From assembly GCA_947476285.1 (NCBI GenBank), contig CANJPU010000007.1, forward strand, positions 1 to 64,000: DNA of 64,000 bases, read 5' to 3'. The stretch is from Comamonadaceae bacterium (GTDB taxonomy: Bacteria > Pseudomonadota > Gammaproteobacteria > Burkholderiales > Burkholderiaceae_C). The position numbers and the translations under genes are program-made. Under the pieces are notes generated by a model that had not been told where the DNA came from, made no database searches, and worked only from the letters and a program-made list of their open reading frames with translations. How positions within the stretch are numbered: position 1 is the first letter of the stretch; each line of letters begins with the position of its first letter. Positions 29,979 to 39,841 of this stretch are shown here, piece after piece.

Positions 29979-30884
29979 TTGAGCAAGCTAGTGATTGCAA
30001 CCCGCGAAAGCCGGCTCGCCCTGTGGCAGGCCGAGCATGTCAAATCGCTGCTCACGCAGCTGGGTCATGAGGTGTCCTTGCTGGGCATGACCACCCGTGG
30101 TGACCAAATTCTTGATCGCTCGCTGAGCAAGGTGGGCGGCAAGGGCTTGTTCGTCAAAGAGCTGGAGCTCGCACTGGAGCAAGGCCAGGCCGACTTGGCC
30201 GTCCACTCCCTCAAAGACGTGCCCATGGACCTGCCCGAGGGCTTCGCGCTGGCCTGCGTCATGCAGCGCGAGGACCCACGCGACGCTTTCGTGTCCAATC
30301 ATTTCGATAGCCTGGACCACCTGCCGCAAGGCGCGGTGGTGGGCACATCCAGCCTGCGCCGGGTGGTTCTGTTGCGGGCCCTTCGGCCGGACCTGAAGAT
30401 CGAGCCCTTGCGTGGCAACCTGGATACTCGCCTGCGCAAGCTGGACGAAGGTGGCTACGACGCCATCGTGCTGGCCGCCGCCGGTCTCAAACGCCTGGGC
30501 CTTGCGCAGCGCATCCGCCAGACCTTCGAACCCGAATTGATGTTGCCTGCGGCAGGCCAGGGCGCACTTGGCATTGAGGTACGGTCCGATCGCACCGATG
30601 TGCTGGAAATTTTGGCGCCACTGGCCCATCAGCCCACATGGCGTGCGGTGTCGGCTGAACGCGCAGTCAGCCGGGCGATGGGGGGGAGCTGTTCCATGCC
30701 CCTGGCCGCGTTCGCGACCGTCTCCGGAGATCAGATTCAGTTGAGCGCTGCCTGGGGTGATCCAGAGGGTGTCCATCGACTGGTACGCGCCCAATTGACG
30801 GCCAGTGCGCAAGGTTTGGAGCAAGCTGCCAGCATGGGCACATCGGTGGCAACCCAGCTTCGCGACGCAGGCGCGCACGGGTAA
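29979..30884 (+). CDS. hemC: Hydroxymethylbilane synthase
   Basis: Joins four porphobilinogens into hydroxymethylbilane, using a covalently bound dipyrromethane cofactor. The protein starts [20 protein letters not shown] and carries [18 protein letters not shown], the GTSSLRR motif and the cofactor-binding cysteine in [11 protein letters not shown]. The TTG at 29979, preceded by AGGGTGAG, gives 301 residues and places the family N-terminus correctly; an in-frame ATG at 29916 would add 21 unrelated residues. It is divergent from ppc and followed by hemD after 6 bases. Confidence 0.95.
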   Translation: MSKLVIATRESRLALWQAEHVKSLLTQLGHEVSLLGMTTRGDQILDRSLSKVGGKGLFVKELELALEQGQADLAVHSLKDVPMDLPEGFALACVMQREDPRDAFVSNHFDSLDHLPQGAVVGTSSLRRVVLLRALRPDLKIEPLRGNLDTRLRKLDEGGYDAIVLAAAGLKRLGLAQRIRQTFEPELMLPAAGQGALGIEVRSDRTDVLEILAPLAHQPTWRAVSAERAVSRAMGGSCSMPLAAFATVSGDQIQLSAAWGDPEGVHRLVRAQLTASAQGLEQAASMGTSVATQLRDAGAHG

Positions 30885-30890
30885 GTCAAA

Positions 30891-31673
30891 ATGCGGGTGT
30901 TCCTGACCCGTCCCCAGGATGAAGCCGCTGCCTGGGCGCAACACCTCAGTAGCAGGCAGCATGAGGTCATTGGCTTGCCGCTCATTGCCATTGCGTCGAT
31001 CACCGATCTCGCGCCCGTTCGATTGGCTTGGGCGCATCTCGCCAATCTGCGCGCGGTGATGTTTGTCAGCGCCAATGCGGTGCGTCACTTCTTCGCATGC
31101 AAGCCCTCAGGCGACTCCTGGCCCAGGCAGCTTCGGGCTTGGGCGCCCGGTAGCGGCACGGGTGCTGCCTTGTGCGAGGCCGGATTGCCCGACGCCTTGA
31201 TCGATGCGCCGCCAGAGCATGCACATCGCATGGACTCCGAGGCGCTGTGGGAGCGGGTTGCCGGCCAGGTTTGCGCTGGTGAGTGTGTGCTGATCGTGCG
31301 TGGCAGCGATGCCGATGCATCGGGCGCGGACAATTCGCAAGGCAATGGGCGGGACTGGTTGGGCCAGCAACTCACCCGTGCCGCAGTGCTGGTGACCTAC
31401 CTCGCCGTTTATGAGCGGCGCCTGCCCGACTGGACCCCCGAGCAGATGCGCGCCGCCGCGCAAGGAGCGCACGAGGGCGTGTGGCTATTTAGCAGCTCGC
31501 AGGCAATTGGTAATTTGTTGGCATTGCTGCCAGGCCAAAGCTGGGCGCAGGCCCGGGCGCTTGCTACTCATCCACGCATCGCACAGGCTGCGCGCGACGC
31601 CGGTTTTGGTGTTGTTTGCGAGTCACGTGCATCCCGGGCTGATGTCTGTGCAGCCCTAGAATCGATGCAATGA
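30891..31673 (+). CDS. hemD: Uroporphyrinogen-III synthase
   Basis: Closes hydroxymethylbilane into uroporphyrinogen III with inversion of ring D. The 260-residue protein starts MRVFLTRPQDEAAAWAQHL and has the loosely conserved features of the family: VMFVSANAVRHFF, VLIVRGSDADASG, and the SSSQAIGNLLALLP segment near the C-terminus. Sequence conservation in this family is low, and the identity rests largely on its place between hemC and hemX. The stop overlaps the hemX start as ATGA. Confidence 0.92.
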   Translation: MRVFLTRPQDEAAAWAQHLSSRQHEVIGLPLIAIASITDLAPVRLAWAHLANLRAVMFVSANAVRHFFACKPSGDSWPRQLRAWAPGSGTGAALCEAGLPDALIDAPPEHAHRMDSEALWERVAGQVCAGECVLIVRGSDADASGADNSQGNGRDWLGQQLTRAAVLVTYLAVYERRLPDWTPEQMRAAAQGAHEGVWLFSSSQAIGNLLALLPGQSWAQARALATHPRIAQAARDAGFGVVCESRASRADVCAALESMQ

Positions 31674-32764
31674 GTTCCCAGCCTGCGAGCGCCCCTTCCG
31701 AACAAAGCCAGATTCCACCGACGGACGGTGCGGCGGCGGCCCACGCGGGTGCGCCACAGGCGCTGACGTCGGCCGCGCCGCGTGCCCTGACCGTCAGCCG
31801 TGCTCTGGCCTACATCATCCTGGGCGTTGCCGCTGCGGCGCTGATTGCCAGCGGCATGCTGTGGCAGAAGCTGTCGAACATCCAGGAACAATTGGCACGG
31901 CAAAGCGCTGATGCCGGCACCAGCGCGATTGAGGCTCGGACCTTGGCACGACAGGCGCACGAACTTGCACGAGAGAACGCTGCGCGCCAGGCGCTCGCCG
32001 AGACCCGCCTGGCCGAAGTGGCATTGCAGCGTTCGCAGGTCGAAGAGTTGGTGCAGAGCATGTCGCGATCACGTGATGAAAACATGCTGGTTGACATTGA
32101 ATCTGCCCTGCGGCTGGCTCAGCAGCAGGCCCAGGCCACCGGCAGTGTCGAACCCTTGCTGGGGGCGCTGCGCAGCGCCGATCAGCGGCTTGAGCGTGCC
32201 GGGCAACCTCGCCTGTCGCGCGTACGCGCTGCCGTGCTGCGCGATACCGAGCGCATCAAGACATCCAACCTCACCGACGTACCGGGCCTGTTGGCGCGGC
32301 TGGACGAAGCGGCACGTCAGGTGGACGAGTTGCCCCTGGCCAATGCGGTGCCTGTCGCAAGCGCCAGCACTGGGGCGAAGAAGGCTGTGGCCGCGCCCCC
32401 CGTGTGGTGGCAGCGCTTGCTGAGTGACATTCGCGAGGAAGTGCGCGCGCTGGTCCGCATCAATCGAATCGACCAACCCGAAGCCGTGTTGCTGGCGCCC
32501 GATCAGGCATTCTTCCTGAAAGAAAACCTCAAGCTTCGTTTGCTCAATGCACGGCTGTCCTTGCTGTCGCGCCAGAGCGGCATGGCACGAGACGACGTAC
32601 TGATCGCAGGCGCAGCCCTGCGAAAGTATTTTGACCCTTCGGCGCGAAAGACGCAGATCCTCGCGGGTCACCTTGAGCAGGTTCAGAGTCAGCTTCGCTC
32701 CATCGAGCTGCCACGCATTGATGAGTCCTTGGCGGTGTTGGTCACTGCGGCGGCAGGGCGATAA
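31670..32764 (+). CDS. hemX: HemX-like membrane protein
   Basis: A 364-residue inner-membrane protein often annotated as uroporphyrinogen-III C-methyltransferase, although it lacks any SAM-methylase domain. It has a Pro/Ala-rich cytoplasmic leader (1-42), one transmembrane helix (ALAYIILGVAAAALIASGML, 45-64), then a long helical and probably coiled-coil region (RQSADAGTSAIEARTLARQ, residues 75-150) and a mainly helical domain to the end. Its role is thought to be structural or regulatory in heme synthesis, which is inference. It overlaps hemD by four bases and precedes hemY by 77 bases that hold no other gene. Confidence 0.85.
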   Translation: MSSQPASAPSEQSQIPPTDGAAAAHAGAPQALTSAAPRALTVSRALAYIILGVAAAALIASGMLWQKLSNIQEQLARQSADAGTSAIEARTLARQAHELARENAARQALAETRLAEVALQRSQVEELVQSMSRSRDENMLVDIESALRLAQQQAQATGSVEPLLGALRSADQRLERAGQPRLSRVRAAVLRDTERIKTSNLTDVPGLLARLDEAARQVDELPLANAVPVASASTGAKKAVAAPPVWWQRLLSDIREEVRALVRINRIDQPEAVLLAPDQAFFLKENLKLRLLNARLSLLSRQSGMARDDVLIAGAALRKYFDPSARKTQILAGHLEQVQSQLRSIELPRIDESLAVLVTAAAGR

Positions 32765-32841
32765 ATATGCATTCGCCCGGCATGCCCAGTCTTTCCCGGC
32801 CCGCGCGGCAGCGTGGGCCTGTCTTGCGAGGCGGACACTGA

Positions 32842-34095
32842 ATGCGCGCCGCTCTTTGGCTACTGGCATTGTTTGGCGTGGCCGTTGCCATTGCCCTGTT
32901 CGCCGGCAACAACCAAGGCACTGTCACCTTGTTCTGGCCACCTTATCGGGTGGATCTTTCGCTCAATCTGGTGCTGTTGCTGCTGCTTGGCGCCTTCGTG
33001 TTTCTGCAGGCCGCAATTGGCGCCATCTCTGCTCTGTTGGACATGCCGCGTCAGGCCTTGCGCTGGCGGGCGCAGCAAAAGGAACGCGTGATGCATGGTG
33101 CGCTCCTGGATGGCGCCTCGCACATGTTGGCTGGGCGATTCCTGCGCGCTCGCAAGTCAGCCGAGCTTGCACTTGCCCATGAGAAGGGACTTGTCACGAA
33201 CGGACAGCACCCAGGCAATGCGGCACAGGTTCGCACGCTGGCGCATTTGCTCGCCGCCGAAAGTGCGCAGGCTTTGCAGGACAGGGCCGCCCGTGATGAA
33301 CATCTCAAGCAGGCGCTGGAGCAGACCACGGCGCGTGATGCTCAGGAAACCCACGAAGGCGCGCTGATGCGGGCCGCGCGATGGTCGCTTGCTGATGGCG
33401 ATGCCGATTCGGCCATCAACTGGCTCAAGGGGCTGTCGCAGGGGGCCGGCCGACGCACTTTGGCCCTGCGCATGAAACTTAAAGCCACACGAATGGCGCA
33501 TCAACCAGCGCAGGCGCTGGAGACAGCGCGTCTGCTCGCCAAGCATCGGGCGTTCTCGGTGCCGGCTGGTCAGAGCATCGTGCGTGGCCTGGCGATCGAA
33601 TTGCTCAACGGCGCCCATGATGTGCCGCAGCTTCAACGCGCCTGGAGAGACCTGGAGTCTGCTGAACGACTGATGCCCGAACTGGCCATTCATGCGGCCA
33701 AGCGCTTGACTGCATTTGGCGGTGATGCACACCTCGCACGCGATTGGCTGCTACCGGCCTGGGAGCGGCAGGCGGACCTGGCCGACAGTCAGAAGGTCAA
33801 GCTGGTGAATGCGCTTGAAGCTGGATTGGATAGTCTCGATGGCGCATGGCTGGCGCGCATAGAGGCGGCACAAAAGGCCAGCCCGCGTGACGCCACCCTG
33901 CAATACCTTGCTGGCATGGCCTGCATGAGGCGCCAGCTCTGGGGCAAGGCGCAGCAGTTGATAGCTCAGGCGGCCATGGGCCTGCAGGATGTTGATCTGC
34001 ATCGCAAAGCCTGGCGTTGCCTGGCTTTGCTTGCCGAAAACCGCGCAGACACACAGTCTGCTGCGCAAGCATGGAAGCGCGCTGCCGGCGAGTAG
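32842..34095 (+). CDS. hemY: HemY-like TPR membrane protein
   Basis: A 417-residue protein of the proteobacterial HemY family, not the protoporphyrinogen oxidase that shares the name. It starts MRAALWLLALFGVAVAIALF, with two membrane helices in the first 65 residues (NLVLLLLLGAFVFLQAAIGA) around the conserved NNQGTVTLFWPPYRVDLSLN-type loop. The remainder is helical and TPR-like (ARKSAELAL, GMACMRRQLWGKAQQL). It is thought to act late in heme synthesis or as a scaffold. It ends the hemC-hemD-hemX-hemY run and converges on rne. Confidence 0.88.
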   Translation: MRAALWLLALFGVAVAIALFAGNNQGTVTLFWPPYRVDLSLNLVLLLLLGAFVFLQAAIGAISALLDMPRQALRWRAQQKERVMHGALLDGASHMLAGRFLRARKSAELALAHEKGLVTNGQHPGNAAQVRTLAHLLAAESAQALQDRAARDEHLKQALEQTTARDAQETHEGALMRAARWSLADGDADSAINWLKGLSQGAGRRTLALRMKLKATRMAHQPAQALETARLLAKHRAFSVPAGQSIVRGLAIELLNGAHDVPQLQRAWRDLESAERLMPELAIHAAKRLTAFGGDAHLARDWLLPAWERQADLADSQKVKLVNALEAGLDSLDGAWLARIEAAQKASPRDATLQYLAGMACMRRQLWGKAQQLIAQAAMGLQDVDLHRKAWRCLALLAENRADTQSAAQAWKRAAGE

Positions 34096-34164
34096 TGCGG
34101 CATCACGCTGGGTTAGCACGCGCCCGTGATGGGTTGTGTGCGCGAGTTTGCGCGCGAGTCAAAG

Positions 34165-34210
34165 GCGTCACCATGCCGGGCCTCACCCGGCATGGCAGCT
34201 CTCATGACGC
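34165..34210. terminator. Nested inverted repeat between hemY and rne
   Basis: CCATGCCGGG (34171-34180) and CCCGGCATGG (34186-34195) form a perfect 10-bp stem with a CCTCA loop. This lies within an outer GCGTCA (34165-34170)/TGACGC (34205-34210) pairing. The genes converge here, so it could act on both strands, but neither side has a T-run. Confidence 0.5.
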
Positions 34211-34227
34211 GCCAGCCCCGACTGCCA

Positions 34228-37200
34228 CTAGCTAGGCAGAGTCTCTTGCTCGAATGGCAGCTTCAATTCGCGCAAGTCGCGCTTGGTCTCTACCAGCACC
34301 AGGGGACCTTCGTGGATGATGATGGGGGTAGGTCTCTCGCGCGCAATGCGCGCGGGGCGTGGCTCGGCAGCGATGGCGGCCTGTACGGCGGCGATCTTCT
34401 CGGCATCAGAGTTGACCCACTGCAGACCTGAACTCTCGGCAATTTGCGCGAGTTCACCCAGTGGCAATTCAAACCGCTGGACTTTTGGCAGTCCACTGCT
34501 CGCAACTGGCGCAACTGGAGCAACTGAAGCAACCGGGGCCTGAGCGGCAACTGAACGTGCGGGTGCGATTGGCTCCGGAGCGAGCGGACTGGGTAGCTCG
34601 GCTTGTGCCACATGCTGCGGCTCTTCCGTGACAAATCCGGTCGGATAGCGCGGACGCGGTGCAGCTTCGTCAGCCGCCGGGTTCGGAACGGCCATTGCGC
34701 CTGCATCGGTGGCCTGGGGTGCAACTGCCTCCTGGTTTGCCGGTGCGAAGTCTTCGTGCGGCTGGCGATCGCCTCGCTCGCGCCGGTCACGTCCGTAGCG
34801 GTCACGCGATCTGCGCTCACGCCGCTCTTCGCCGACTTGCTCGGGTCCGTTCGCGTCCTGATGGGTGTGCGACTCCAGCACAGCGTCCGCTGCGGGCGGC
34901 TGCTGGTCTCCGGTGTCGGGCACCATGCCAACCGATGTGGCTGCTCCTGCGAGCGCAGACACTTCAGTGCCTTCGCCCTGGGGTGCCTGATCGCGCGGGC
35001 CGCGCTCGCCACGCCGATCGCCGCGTCCACGACGGCCTTCGCCGCGTTCGGAGCGCTCACCGCGCGGGGGTCTGTCCTGGCGCTGTTCCGCTACGGCGCC
35101 TTCGCCGCCAGACGATGTGCCAGCAACTGCGGGTTCAGACTGACGCGCGTCGCCATCCCTGCGCTCGCGCTGACGGTCGCCACGGCCTTCGCCGCGGTCC
35201 TGTCGCTCGCCACGGCGCTGGTCACCGTCGCGGCTGCGGGTGCCTTCGCCATTGCGGGCGGCTTGGTCCTCGGCGCTACGTGCCGATTGCCCATCCGCGC
35301 TACGTGCCGATTGTCCATCCGCGCCTTCACTCGCAGCCCGATCGCGGCCGCGTCCTTCGCCACGGCCACCACGGCGGCCATCGCCACGGCCACCTCGGCG
35401 TCCATCGCCACGGCCTTCGCTGCGACCGTCACGGCGCTCTTCCTTGCGCGGCTCGGCAATGGCCGGAGCAGGTGTCGGTGCCGGTGGCGCTGAGATGCCG
35501 AACAGACTCTTTACCCATGCGGTAAAACCGGACTCGGCGGGTGCAGTAGCAGGTGTGGGTGCCGGCGCTTTGGCAACCGGAGCCGCTTGAGGCGTGGGCT
35601 GCACTCGCACGGGTTCGGGCCTGACAGGAGCGATCGGAGCGGGGGCATCGGGCAAGACGCCCTTGATGATTGGCTCTTGCTTATTGGCGCGTTCGTGGGT
35701 GCGCCGCGTGACGGTGGTCGGATCTTCGAATTCCTCGGCCATGTGATAGCTGGCCTGCAGGTTGTCCAGTCGCGGATCGTCGTGCTTCAGGCGCTCTAGC
35801 CGATAGTTGGGCGTCTCCAGCGTCTTGTTTGGCACCATGATGACCGACAGGCGCTGTTTGAGTTCGATCTTGGCGATCTCGGTGCGCTTCTCGTTGAGCA
35901 GGAAAGAGGCGACTTCCACCGGCACCTGCACATGAACCGCGGCCGTGCCGTCTTTCATGGACTCTTCCTGGATGATGCGCAGAATTTGCAGGGCCGAGCT
36001 TTCCGTGTCGCGAATGTGGCCGTGACCGCCGCAGCGTGGGCAGGGAATGGATGCGCCCTCGGACAGTGCCGGACGCAGACGCTGGCGACTCATCTCCATC
36101 AAGCCGAATTTGCTGATGGTGCCAAACTGCACGCGCGCGCGGTCCTGGCGCAGCGCATCGCGCAGGCGGTTCTCGACTTCGCGGCGGTTGCGTGACTCTT
36201 CCATGTCAATGAAGTCGATGACGATCAGGCCGCCCAGGTCGCGCAGGCGCATCTGGCGCGCCACTTCGTCGGCCGCTTCCAGGTTGGTGCGGGTGGCGGT
36301 CTCCTCGATGTCGCCGCCCTTGATGGCGCGAGCCGAGTTGACGTCGATGGAAACCAGCGCTTCAGTGTGGTCGATGACAACAACACCGCCCGAGGGCAGC
36401 TTGACCTCGCGGGCATAGGCCGACTCGATCTGGTGCTCGATCTGGAAGCGACTGAACAGCGGTGCGTCGTCGCGGTAGCGCTTGACGCGGGCAGCATGCT
36501 CGGGCATCACGTGGGCCATGAACTGCTGGGCCTGGTCGTAGATGTCGTCGGTGTCGATCAGGATGTCGCCGATGTCGTGATTGAAGTAATCACGAATGGC
36601 GCGGATGACCAGGGATGATTCCTGGTAGATCAGGAAGGCGCCCTTGCCGCCCTTGGCTGCGCCGTCGATGGCGTTCCACAGTTTGAGCAGGTAGTTCAGG
36701 TCCCACTGCAGTTCAGGCGCAGTGCGACCGATGCCGGCAGTGCGCGCGATGATGGACATGCCGTTGGGGTATTCCAACTGGTCCATGGCCTCCTTGAGAT
36801 CGGCCCGGTCGTCGCCCTCGATGCGGCGGCTGACGCCTCCTCCGCGCGGGTTGTTGGGCATCAGCACCACGTAGCGTCCAGCCAGCGACACAAAGGTGGT
36901 GAGGGCAGCACCCTTGTTGCCGCGCTCTTCTTTCTCGACCTGGACCAGCAGTTCCTGGCCTTCCTTGATCACCTCGCTGATGCGGGCCTGAGAGACCGGA
37001 GCGCCTTGTGCGAAATAGGTCTTGGAGATTTCCTTGAAAGGCAGGAAGCCGTGGCGGTCTTCGCCGTAGTCGACGAAACAGGCCTCAAGAGAGGGCTCAA
37101 CCCGTGTGACCACGGCCTTGTAGATGTTGCCCTTGCGCTGCTCGCGCCCTTCGATTTCGATTTCATAGTCGAGGAGTTTCTGTCCATCGACGATTGCCAG

Positions 37201-37245
37201 CCGGCGTTCTTCGGCCTGCGTGGCGTTGATCAGCATCCGCTTCAT
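34228..37245 (-). CDS. rne: Ribonuclease E
   Basis: Endoribonuclease that begins mRNA decay and processes rRNA and tRNA, and scaffolds the degradosome at the inner membrane. The 1005-residue protein has an N-terminal S1/RNase-H-like region ([40 protein letters not shown]), the DNase-I-like domain with the catalytic aspartate in IDFIDM, and the zinc-link [10 protein letters not shown] near residue 405. The C-terminal half is low-complexity, first very Arg/Gly/Asp-rich (about residues 590-740, likely RNA-binding), then Pro/Ala-rich. The ATG at 37245 follows AAGAAGGTAA and fits the family start. A long, gene-free leader lies upstream. The DNA encoding the tail contains tandem repeats. Confidence 0.97.
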   Translation of the reverse strand: MKRMLINATQAEERRLAIVDGQKLLDYEIEIEGREQRKGNIYKAVVTRVEPSLEACFVDYGEDRHGFLPFKEISKTYFAQGAPVSQARISEVIKEGQELLVQVEKEERGNKGAALTTFVSLAGRYVVLMPNNPRGGGVSRRIEGDDRADLKEAMDQLEYPNGMSIIARTAGIGRTAPELQWDLNYLLKLWNAIDGAAKGGKGAFLIYQESSLVIRAIRDYFNHDIGDILIDTDDIYDQAQQFMAHVMPEHAARVKRYRDDAPLFSRFQIEHQIESAYAREVKLPSGGVVVIDHTEALVSIDVNSARAIKGGDIEETATRTNLEAADEVARQMRLRDLGGLIVIDFIDMEESRNRREVENRLRDALRQDRARVQFGTISKFGLMEMSRQRLRPALSEGASIPCPRCGGHGHIRDTESSALQILRIIQEESMKDGTAAVHVQVPVEVASFLLNEKRTEIAKIELKQRLSVIMVPNKTLETPNYRLERLKHDDPRLDNLQASYHMAEEFEDPTTVTRRTHERANKQEPIIKGVLPDAPAPIAPVRPEPVRVQPTPQAAPVAKAPAPTPATAPAESGFTAWVKSLFGISAPPAPTPAPAIAEPRKEERRDGRSEGRGDGRRGGRGDGRRGGRGEGRGRDRAASEGADGQSARSADGQSARSAEDQAARNGEGTRSRDGDQRRGERQDRGEGRGDRQRERRDGDARQSEPAVAGTSSGGEGAVAEQRQDRPPRGERSERGEGRRGRGDRRGERGPRDQAPQGEGTEVSALAGAATSVGMVPDTGDQQPPAADAVLESHTHQDANGPEQVGEERRERRSRDRYGRDRRERGDRQPHEDFAPANQEAVAPQATDAGAMAVPNPAADEAAPRPRYPTGFVTEEPQHVAQAELPSPLAPEPIAPARSVAAQAPVASVAPVAPVASSGLPKVQRFELPLGELAQIAESSGLQWVNSDAEKIAAVQAAIAAEPRPARIARERPTPIIIHEGPLVLVETKRDLRELKLPFEQETLPS
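35275..35322. repeat. 24-bp tandem repeat inside rne
   Basis: Two adjacent 24-base copies (35275-35298 and 35299-35322) differ at one base. They encode the repeated peptide DGQSARSA in the disordered RNase E tail. A second, less regular run of CACGGCCAC/CATCGCCACGGCC units lies at about 35335-35435 and encodes the RGDGRRGG-type repeats. Confidence 0.9.
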
Positions 37246-37811
37246 CGCGTTACCTTCTTCTTTCTTCTGGTCAGCCGCAGGACGAAACGGACTGCCGTGC
37301 AGCCACATCCTCCCACGAGCTCAACAAACCCGTGACGGGTCAACGATGCCTGCAAACGCCTTGAAACGAATGGAACAGCCGAAGTTGCGACGCTGGTCTG
37401 CCGAGAGCTATCTCAGCAGGCGAGGCAATGGCGCGTGGATGGGGGCGAGGGGTGGAGCGCCTCTTGGGCTGCTCCGGGGTGCCACAGGTGATGTGGTGTG
37501 CGAAGCCCGCGTGACGCGGGCCGGTGGCCAAGCCAAGCCGCGGGCGGAGGCTGTGAGCCATCGCCAGCAGACCAGGAGGATTGCCATCAACACAAAAATT
37601 CTCGCTTTGATCCGCCCGCCAGCTATTGGCGGACCGGTATTCCGTATCAGTGTTTCAAAGTGCCGCTTGACCGCAGCCTGGACGGGCCATCGCCGGCATC
37701 TGACCGGCAATCTGCGCGAAAAGGGTACGGTGGCATCGACCTTCTAGCATGGCTTGTGGCAGCGCGTGGACTAAACTCCAAGGCAAATCAACCACTTACA
37801 GCATCACGCTA
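37246..37811 (-). promoter_or_regulatory. Long rne leader / rne-rluC intergenic region
   Basis: These 566 bases carry no convincing gene. They contain two clear hairpins: GCCCGCG-TGA-CGCGGGC at 37505-37521 and CCGCCA-GCTAT-TGGCGG at 37616-37632. E. coli rne has a 361-base structured leader through which RNase E regulates its own mRNA; this region may do the same, which is inference. A TAAACT near 37772-37777 could be part of the rluC promoter. No strong -35/-10 pair for rne was found. Confidence 0.45.
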
Positions 37812-38801
37812 GTGAAACACATTATAGAGGGAGCTGCGAGCGCTGCAAGCGCGCAGGTGAAATTAGTCGAGGTGGACGAAGAATCTGCCGGGCAGAGGCT
37901 CGACAATTTCCTCATGCGCATGCTCAAGGGCGTGCCCAAGACCCATCTCTACCGCGTCATTCGCAGCGGGGAGGTGCGGGTCAATAAGGCGCGCGCTGCG
38001 GCTGATACGCGCATCGCCGCGGGCGATGTGATTCGCTTGCCGCCGATTCGCACGGCGCAGCCGCAGGACGCCGCGCAGGCCAAGGCTGTGCCGGCGCGCG
38101 AGTTTCCGATCTTGTTGGAAGATGAGTACTTGCTTGCGCTGGACAAGCCGGCCGGAGTGGCGGTGCATGGCGGCAGCGGTTTGAGCTTCGGCGTGATCGA
38201 GCAATTGAGGCGGGCGCGCCCTCAAGCAAAATTGCTGGAGTTGGTGCACCGGCTCGACAGGGAGACGTCGGGCGTCCTGCTGGTGGCCAAGAAGCGCAGC
38301 GCTTTGCTCGCGTTGCAAGATCAGTTTCGCGGCAGGGAAACTGGCAAGACCTACATGGCGCTTGTGGTGGGCGACTGGCCCGTTCGCAAGAAGGTGATCG
38401 ACCTGCCGTTGCACAAATATCTTCAGCCGGGGGTGCCTGGAAGCCCTGGGGTCGGCGAGCGAAGGGTCAAGGTGGTCGCCGCAGACGATCCCGATGGCAT
38501 GCGCTCAATCACACTCGTGAAAGTCGCCCGCAGGCTCACCGGTTTTACCTTACTGGAAGTGACAATCAAGACCGGACGCACCCACCAGATCAGGGTGCAT
38601 CTGGCTTCCCAGGGGCACCCCATAGCCGGGGACGACAAATACGGGGATTTCGATTTGAACAAAACCCTGACAAAATTGGGGCTTAAGCGGATGTTCCTGC
38701 ACGCTTGGCGCTTAGTGTTCAATCATCCTTCCACCAAAGAGCGGATCGAGCTGGTTTCACCGCTGCCCACAGATTTAAGCAAGTTTGTCGACCATGCCTA
38801 A
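37812..38801 (+). CDS. rluC: 23S rRNA pseudouridine synthase C
   Basis: Makes pseudouridines 955, 2504 and 2580 of 23S rRNA in E. coli. The protein is 329 residues from a GTG start at 37812, with an N-terminal S4 RNA-binding domain (AGQRLDNFLMRMLKGVPKTH), the catalytic aspartate in VHRLDRETSGVLLVAKK and GRTHQIRVHLASQGHPIAGD. The GTG gives the expected N-terminus (KHIIEGA...VKLVEVDEESAGQRL); earlier in-frame codons are rejected. It is divergent from rne, the usual neighbour in proteobacteria, and overlaps the next gene by 8 bases. Confidence 0.94.
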   Translation: MKHIIEGAASAASAQVKLVEVDEESAGQRLDNFLMRMLKGVPKTHLYRVIRSGEVRVNKARAAADTRIAAGDVIRLPPIRTAQPQDAAQAKAVPAREFPILLEDEYLLALDKPAGVAVHGGSGLSFGVIEQLRRARPQAKLLELVHRLDRETSGVLLVAKKRSALLALQDQFRGRETGKTYMALVVGDWPVRKKVIDLPLHKYLQPGVPGSPGVGERRVKVVAADDPDGMRSITLVKVARRLTGFTLLEVTIKTGRTHQIRVHLASQGHPIAGDDKYGDFDLNKTLTKLGLKRMFLHAWRLVFNHPSTKERIELVSPLPTDLSKFVDHA

Positions 38802-39459
38802 GAGTGACCGAAAATTTGATCTGATTGCCTTCGACTGGGACGGCACTCTCTATGACTCCACCGCCATCATCACGCGCAGTATTCAGCGTGCCGTTGTCGA
38901 TGTGGGCGGGGCATTGCCCACGCAGCAAGCGGCATCCTACGTGATCGGCTTGGGTCTGCGTGACGCGCTGGCCTATGCGGCTCCGGACGTGCCGCAGGAA
39001 AAGTACCCCGAGCTCGCACGGCAATATCATTTCCACTACACATCGCAGCAGCGCGAGCTTGGTTTGTTCGAAGGCGTGCTGCCGATGCTGGCCGAGCTCA
39101 GGGCTCGCAATCACTACCTGACGGTGGCCACCGGTAAATCGCGGCGCGGGCTGGATGATGTCTTGCGAGACGAGAAACTCAAGGGCGTGTTCGACGGATC
39201 ACGCACCGCGGATGAAACCGCCAGCAAGCCGCACCCGATGATGCTCAACCAACTCATGCAGAAGTTCGGTATTGAACCCAAACGCACGCTGATGATTGGC
39301 GACACCACGCACGACCTGGAGATGGCGAGCAACGCAGGTTGCGCCCGACTGGGCGTGAGTTACGGCGCCCATGCGCGGAGCAACTTCAAGGCCTACAAAC
39401 CGATTTTCATCGCTGATTCGGTGCACGGCTTGCACGACTGGCTACTCAAGCACGCATGA
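38794..39459 (+). CDS. HAD-superfamily phosphatase (Gph-like)
   Basis: A 221-residue haloacid-dehalogenase-type hydrolase. Motif I is FDWDGTLYDS (nucleophile and acid/base aspartates), motif II lies in TVATGKSRRGL, the lysine in TASKPHPMML, and motif IV in MIGDTTHDLEMASNAGC. It is close to phosphoglycolate phosphatases and the protein encoded beside rluC in many betaproteobacteria. The exact substrate cannot be read from sequence. The ATG at 38794 lies inside the end of rluC and the stop overlaps the Rieske gene, so the genes are translationally coupled. Confidence 0.88.
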   Translation: MPKSDRKFDLIAFDWDGTLYDSTAIITRSIQRAVVDVGGALPTQQAASYVIGLGLRDALAYAAPDVPQEKYPELARQYHFHYTSQQRELGLFEGVLPMLAELRARNHYLTVATGKSRRGLDDVLRDEKLKGVFDGSRTADETASKPHPMMLNQLMQKFGIEPKRTLMIGDTTHDLEMASNAGCARLGVSYGAHARSNFKAYKPIFIADSVHGLHDWLLKHA

Positions 39460-39830
39460 CGCCCAAGAATGAGGTGCTGCCCTTGTGCAATTCGGCTGAT
39501 CTGGCCGATGGTGGACTGGCGGTGCCTTTCGACGTGATGTTTGGCGGGCAGACCTGCCGCGCCTTTGCCATCCGGTACCTAGGCCAGGCGCATGCCTTCT
39601 TGAACCGGTGCACCCATGTGGCGATGGAGCTGGATTGGCAGGCCAACCGTTTTTTCGACGACACCGGCCGCTGGCTCTTGTGCAGCACGCATGGTGCGGC
39701 TTACCAGCCAGATACCGGCGAATGCGCGGGAGGGCCTTGCAGGGGAGGCCTGATAAAAATTCAGCTCAGCGAACAGGACGGGGTGGTGCACTGGCATACT
39801 GACTACCGACTCAAGCCCATCGATTTTTAG
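39456..39830 (+). CDS. Rieske [2Fe-2S] ferredoxin-like protein
   Basis: A 124-residue soluble Rieske protein. The cluster ligands are C52 and H54 in NRCTHVAMELDW and C76 and H79 in LLCSTHGAAYQPDTGEC, so both ligand pairs are present. There is no membrane anchor or catalytic partner domain, so it is probably an electron carrier, of unknown partner. It overlaps the phosphatase gene by four bases (ATGA) and precedes sppA by 11 bases in one rightward unit. Confidence 0.9.
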   Translation: MTPKNEVLPLCNSADLADGGLAVPFDVMFGGQTCRAFAIRYLGQAHAFLNRCTHVAMELDWQANRFFDDTGRWLLCSTHGAAYQPDTGECAGGPCRGGLIKIQLSEQDGVVHWHTDYRLKPIDF

Positions 39831-39841
39831 TTTTCAGTTAA

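Noticed and set aside
35335-35435. GC-rich repeats considered as a CRISPR array
   Set aside because: Units are short, in frame with rne and have no unique spacers.
34603-35525. Two long Ala/Arg/Ser-rich frames opposite the rne tail
   Set aside because: They mirror the repetitive Arg/Gly-coding DNA of rne and have low-complexity composition only.
37220-37747. Open frame in the rne-rluC gap
   Set aside because: Amino acid composition is not protein-like, there is no ribosome-binding site, and it begins inside rne.
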